A stretch of 64,000 bases of DNA from Arctopsyche grandis. Lineage: Eukaryota; Arthropoda; Insecta; Trichoptera; Hydropsychidae. Shown piece after piece: positions 62,768-64,000 of this stretch. Every line of letters starts with the position of its first letter. Position 1 is the stretch's first letter. The translations under genes were made by a program, and so were the position numbers. The notes beneath the pieces are model-generated. The model made no database searches, had not been told where the DNA came from, and saw nothing but the letters and a program-made list of their open reading frames with translations. The stretch is from the NCBI RefSeq assembly GCF_051622035.1, contig NC_135358.1, positions 18,262,501 to 18,326,500 on the forward strand, given 5' to 3'.

Positions 62768-63876
62768 CTGTAATCATTTATCGCTTAAAGTAATCATCAT
62801 TTATTGAAAGCAAAGATTGATTCCTTTTGAAGATACTTCATTGATGGTATTGATGTTAGTTGAATCAAATACATTTTAAAGTATAAAAATCATTTATTGA
62901 CTGGTTTCAAAAAATGCGTTTACATAATCAGTGATTTGCGTATTCTGAATAAATATGTAACATGTGTATATATTTGGAATTTTAATATTAAAGACAAAAT
63001 AAATAAATAAATCAGGTACACAACACAAATAAATTGGGCCTACTACATTTGTATAGTGATGATATTGAAACAGACAAAATTGGCACTTTTTCTTCATAAA
63101 CAAAGATTTAATTTTTTAATACATTTTTTTTTTAGGTCACCAAGTTTACAAAGAGAAAGAGTTAATATCGTCGTCATATACATATGTATGTATAGAAGTG
63201 TTAATACTAAAATTTAATATCATCAAAATTCGTGAATTAATTCATATTTTAAATTAAATTTTTGAAATAAATAATATCTATCATGAAAATAAATTGTGCA
63301 ATATCTGTAGATAGCACCCAAAAAATAAATAAGGCACATAATAAATTTCTAATAAATATTACAATAAATAAATAAATTTAAAAAGACATTTACAATAGCA
63401 TATTCAATGCAATATCATTTTTACATTTTTACTAAAATTCTTAAATTATTCCCATGATTGCTACCTCTGTGAAATACATACAAAAGTTAACTTTGAAATT
63501 TCAATAAATATAAGAAAAGAAAACTGTTGTATATTACAAAAAACTAAATTGTACAATAAAAAAAATAATTCAAAAAATTAAAATTGATTACAAAAACTCT
63601 TACACAAAAATTTAAATTCACACAACCCATCCATAGAATATAATTACATAATACTTTATGTAGTATATATGTTATACAAAACAGTGATTTAAAAATTCTC
63701 CACATGTAACAAATACAATTTAAATTTGAACTACCTAAAACTAAAGGAACATGATTATTATTTCAACAAGAGTAAAATAATATTAAACAAGAACACATAG
63801 CCACTTGGAGCGATTTAATAGTTAATTCAGATCGCAATATAAGCTAAAATTAAACCTATTCTGCTCAAAATCAATC
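62768..63876. other. AT-rich DNA next to the candidate gene, possible 3'UTR
   Basis: On the minus strand this lies downstream of the stop at 63877. A variant polyadenylation signal ATTAAA (TTTAAT at 63814-63819 on the plus strand) lies ~60 nt after the stop. No other feature is recognised. Confidence 0.35.
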
Positions 63877-64000
63877 TCATGATTTCTTTGAAGCTAGTTT
63901 TTGAAGTCTAGCTTTCAAACCACCTTCTCTTTTTGGTTCGTTTTGAATCTTTGAAATTCTGTCTTCTTGTTGTCTCTTTTTCTCTTTCAGTCTAATAATG
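63877..64000 (-). CDS. C-terminus of an unidentified host protein (partial)
   Basis: The minus strand is open from the window edge for 40 codons to TGA at 63877-63879. It is highly charged and helix/coiled-coil-like (RLKEKKRQQEDRISKIQ), ending GGLKARLQKLASKKS. Codon content differs from the AT-rich background and suggests real coding. It is not related to the transposon proteins in this window. I do not recognise the family. The opposite strand reads TTTTTCTCTTTCAG, which looks like a splice acceptor, but this is the expected antisense of a Lys/Glu-rich segment. The start and any further exons lie beyond the window. Confidence 0.5.
   Translation of the reverse strand, partial: IIRLKEKKRQQEDRISKIQNEPKREGGLKARLQKLASKKS

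Noticed and set aside
63977..63990. Plus-strand splice acceptor TTTTTCTCTTTCAG
   Set aside because: It is the exact antisense of a Lys/Glu-rich open frame. Without downstream sequence the minus-strand coding reading is better supported, though not proven.

Overview
The window is eukaryotic, very AT-rich, and has no bacterial gene organisation. The many ACATATGTAC/ATGTATGT-type and (TA)n simple repeats, RTE-type LINEs, hAT transposons, Helitron-like termini, tRNA-derived SINEs and a minimal ~70-nt intron point to an arthropod, most likely an insect. I cannot name the species. Almost all of it reads as intergenic or intronic DNA filled with transposable elements in different states of decay. 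Nothing in it needs a virus, toxin or CRISPR explanation.

Layout. 1-12,300: mostly unrecognised AT-rich DNA carrying two copies of a TTAA-flanked MITE (3283-3714, 9678-10149), a SINE (about 5105-5550), a fragmented RTE LINE (5555-6770), two inverted-repeat elements (6872-7234, 8165-8671) and a perfect 21-bp hairpin (11187-11257). 12,300-25,800: two inverted copies of a ~1.3-1.6 kb element (12528-14139 and 22861-24143), two LINE tails with a conserved 3' hairpin, two SINE families and a decayed RT (19198-20098). 26,020-30,975: the transposon core. It holds a 5'-truncated RTE reverse transcriptase with an open 548-codon frame, abutting a (TA)n tract into which a complete 2936-bp hAT element is inserted. 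That hAT has 14-bp terminal inverted repeats, a 5'UTR intron and a transposase broken by two stop codons and a frameshift. 31,000-57,000: further SINEs, Helitron-like ends, LINE pieces, a foldback element split by a SINE, a GC-rich 15-bp minisatellite, and GC-richer islands that could be regulatory or exonic. 58,582-61,600: nested decayed hAT elements and a Tc1/mariner fragment. 63,877-64,000: the minus strand holds what looks like the C-terminus of a host protein, the only good candidate for an ordinary gene, with a weaker candidate terminal exon at 62639-62767.

How the elements relate. The RTE-type LINEs and hAT transposase could mobilise themselves and non-autonomous relatives. The most interesting observation is that a LINE family (13805-13845, 20922-20962) and a tRNA-derived SINE family (5491-5531, 35008-35048, 49302-49343) share one 3' hairpin architecture. 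The loop sequence is conserved while the stem bases differ and still pair. This suggests the SINE parasitises a LINE reverse transcriptase that recognises RNA structure.
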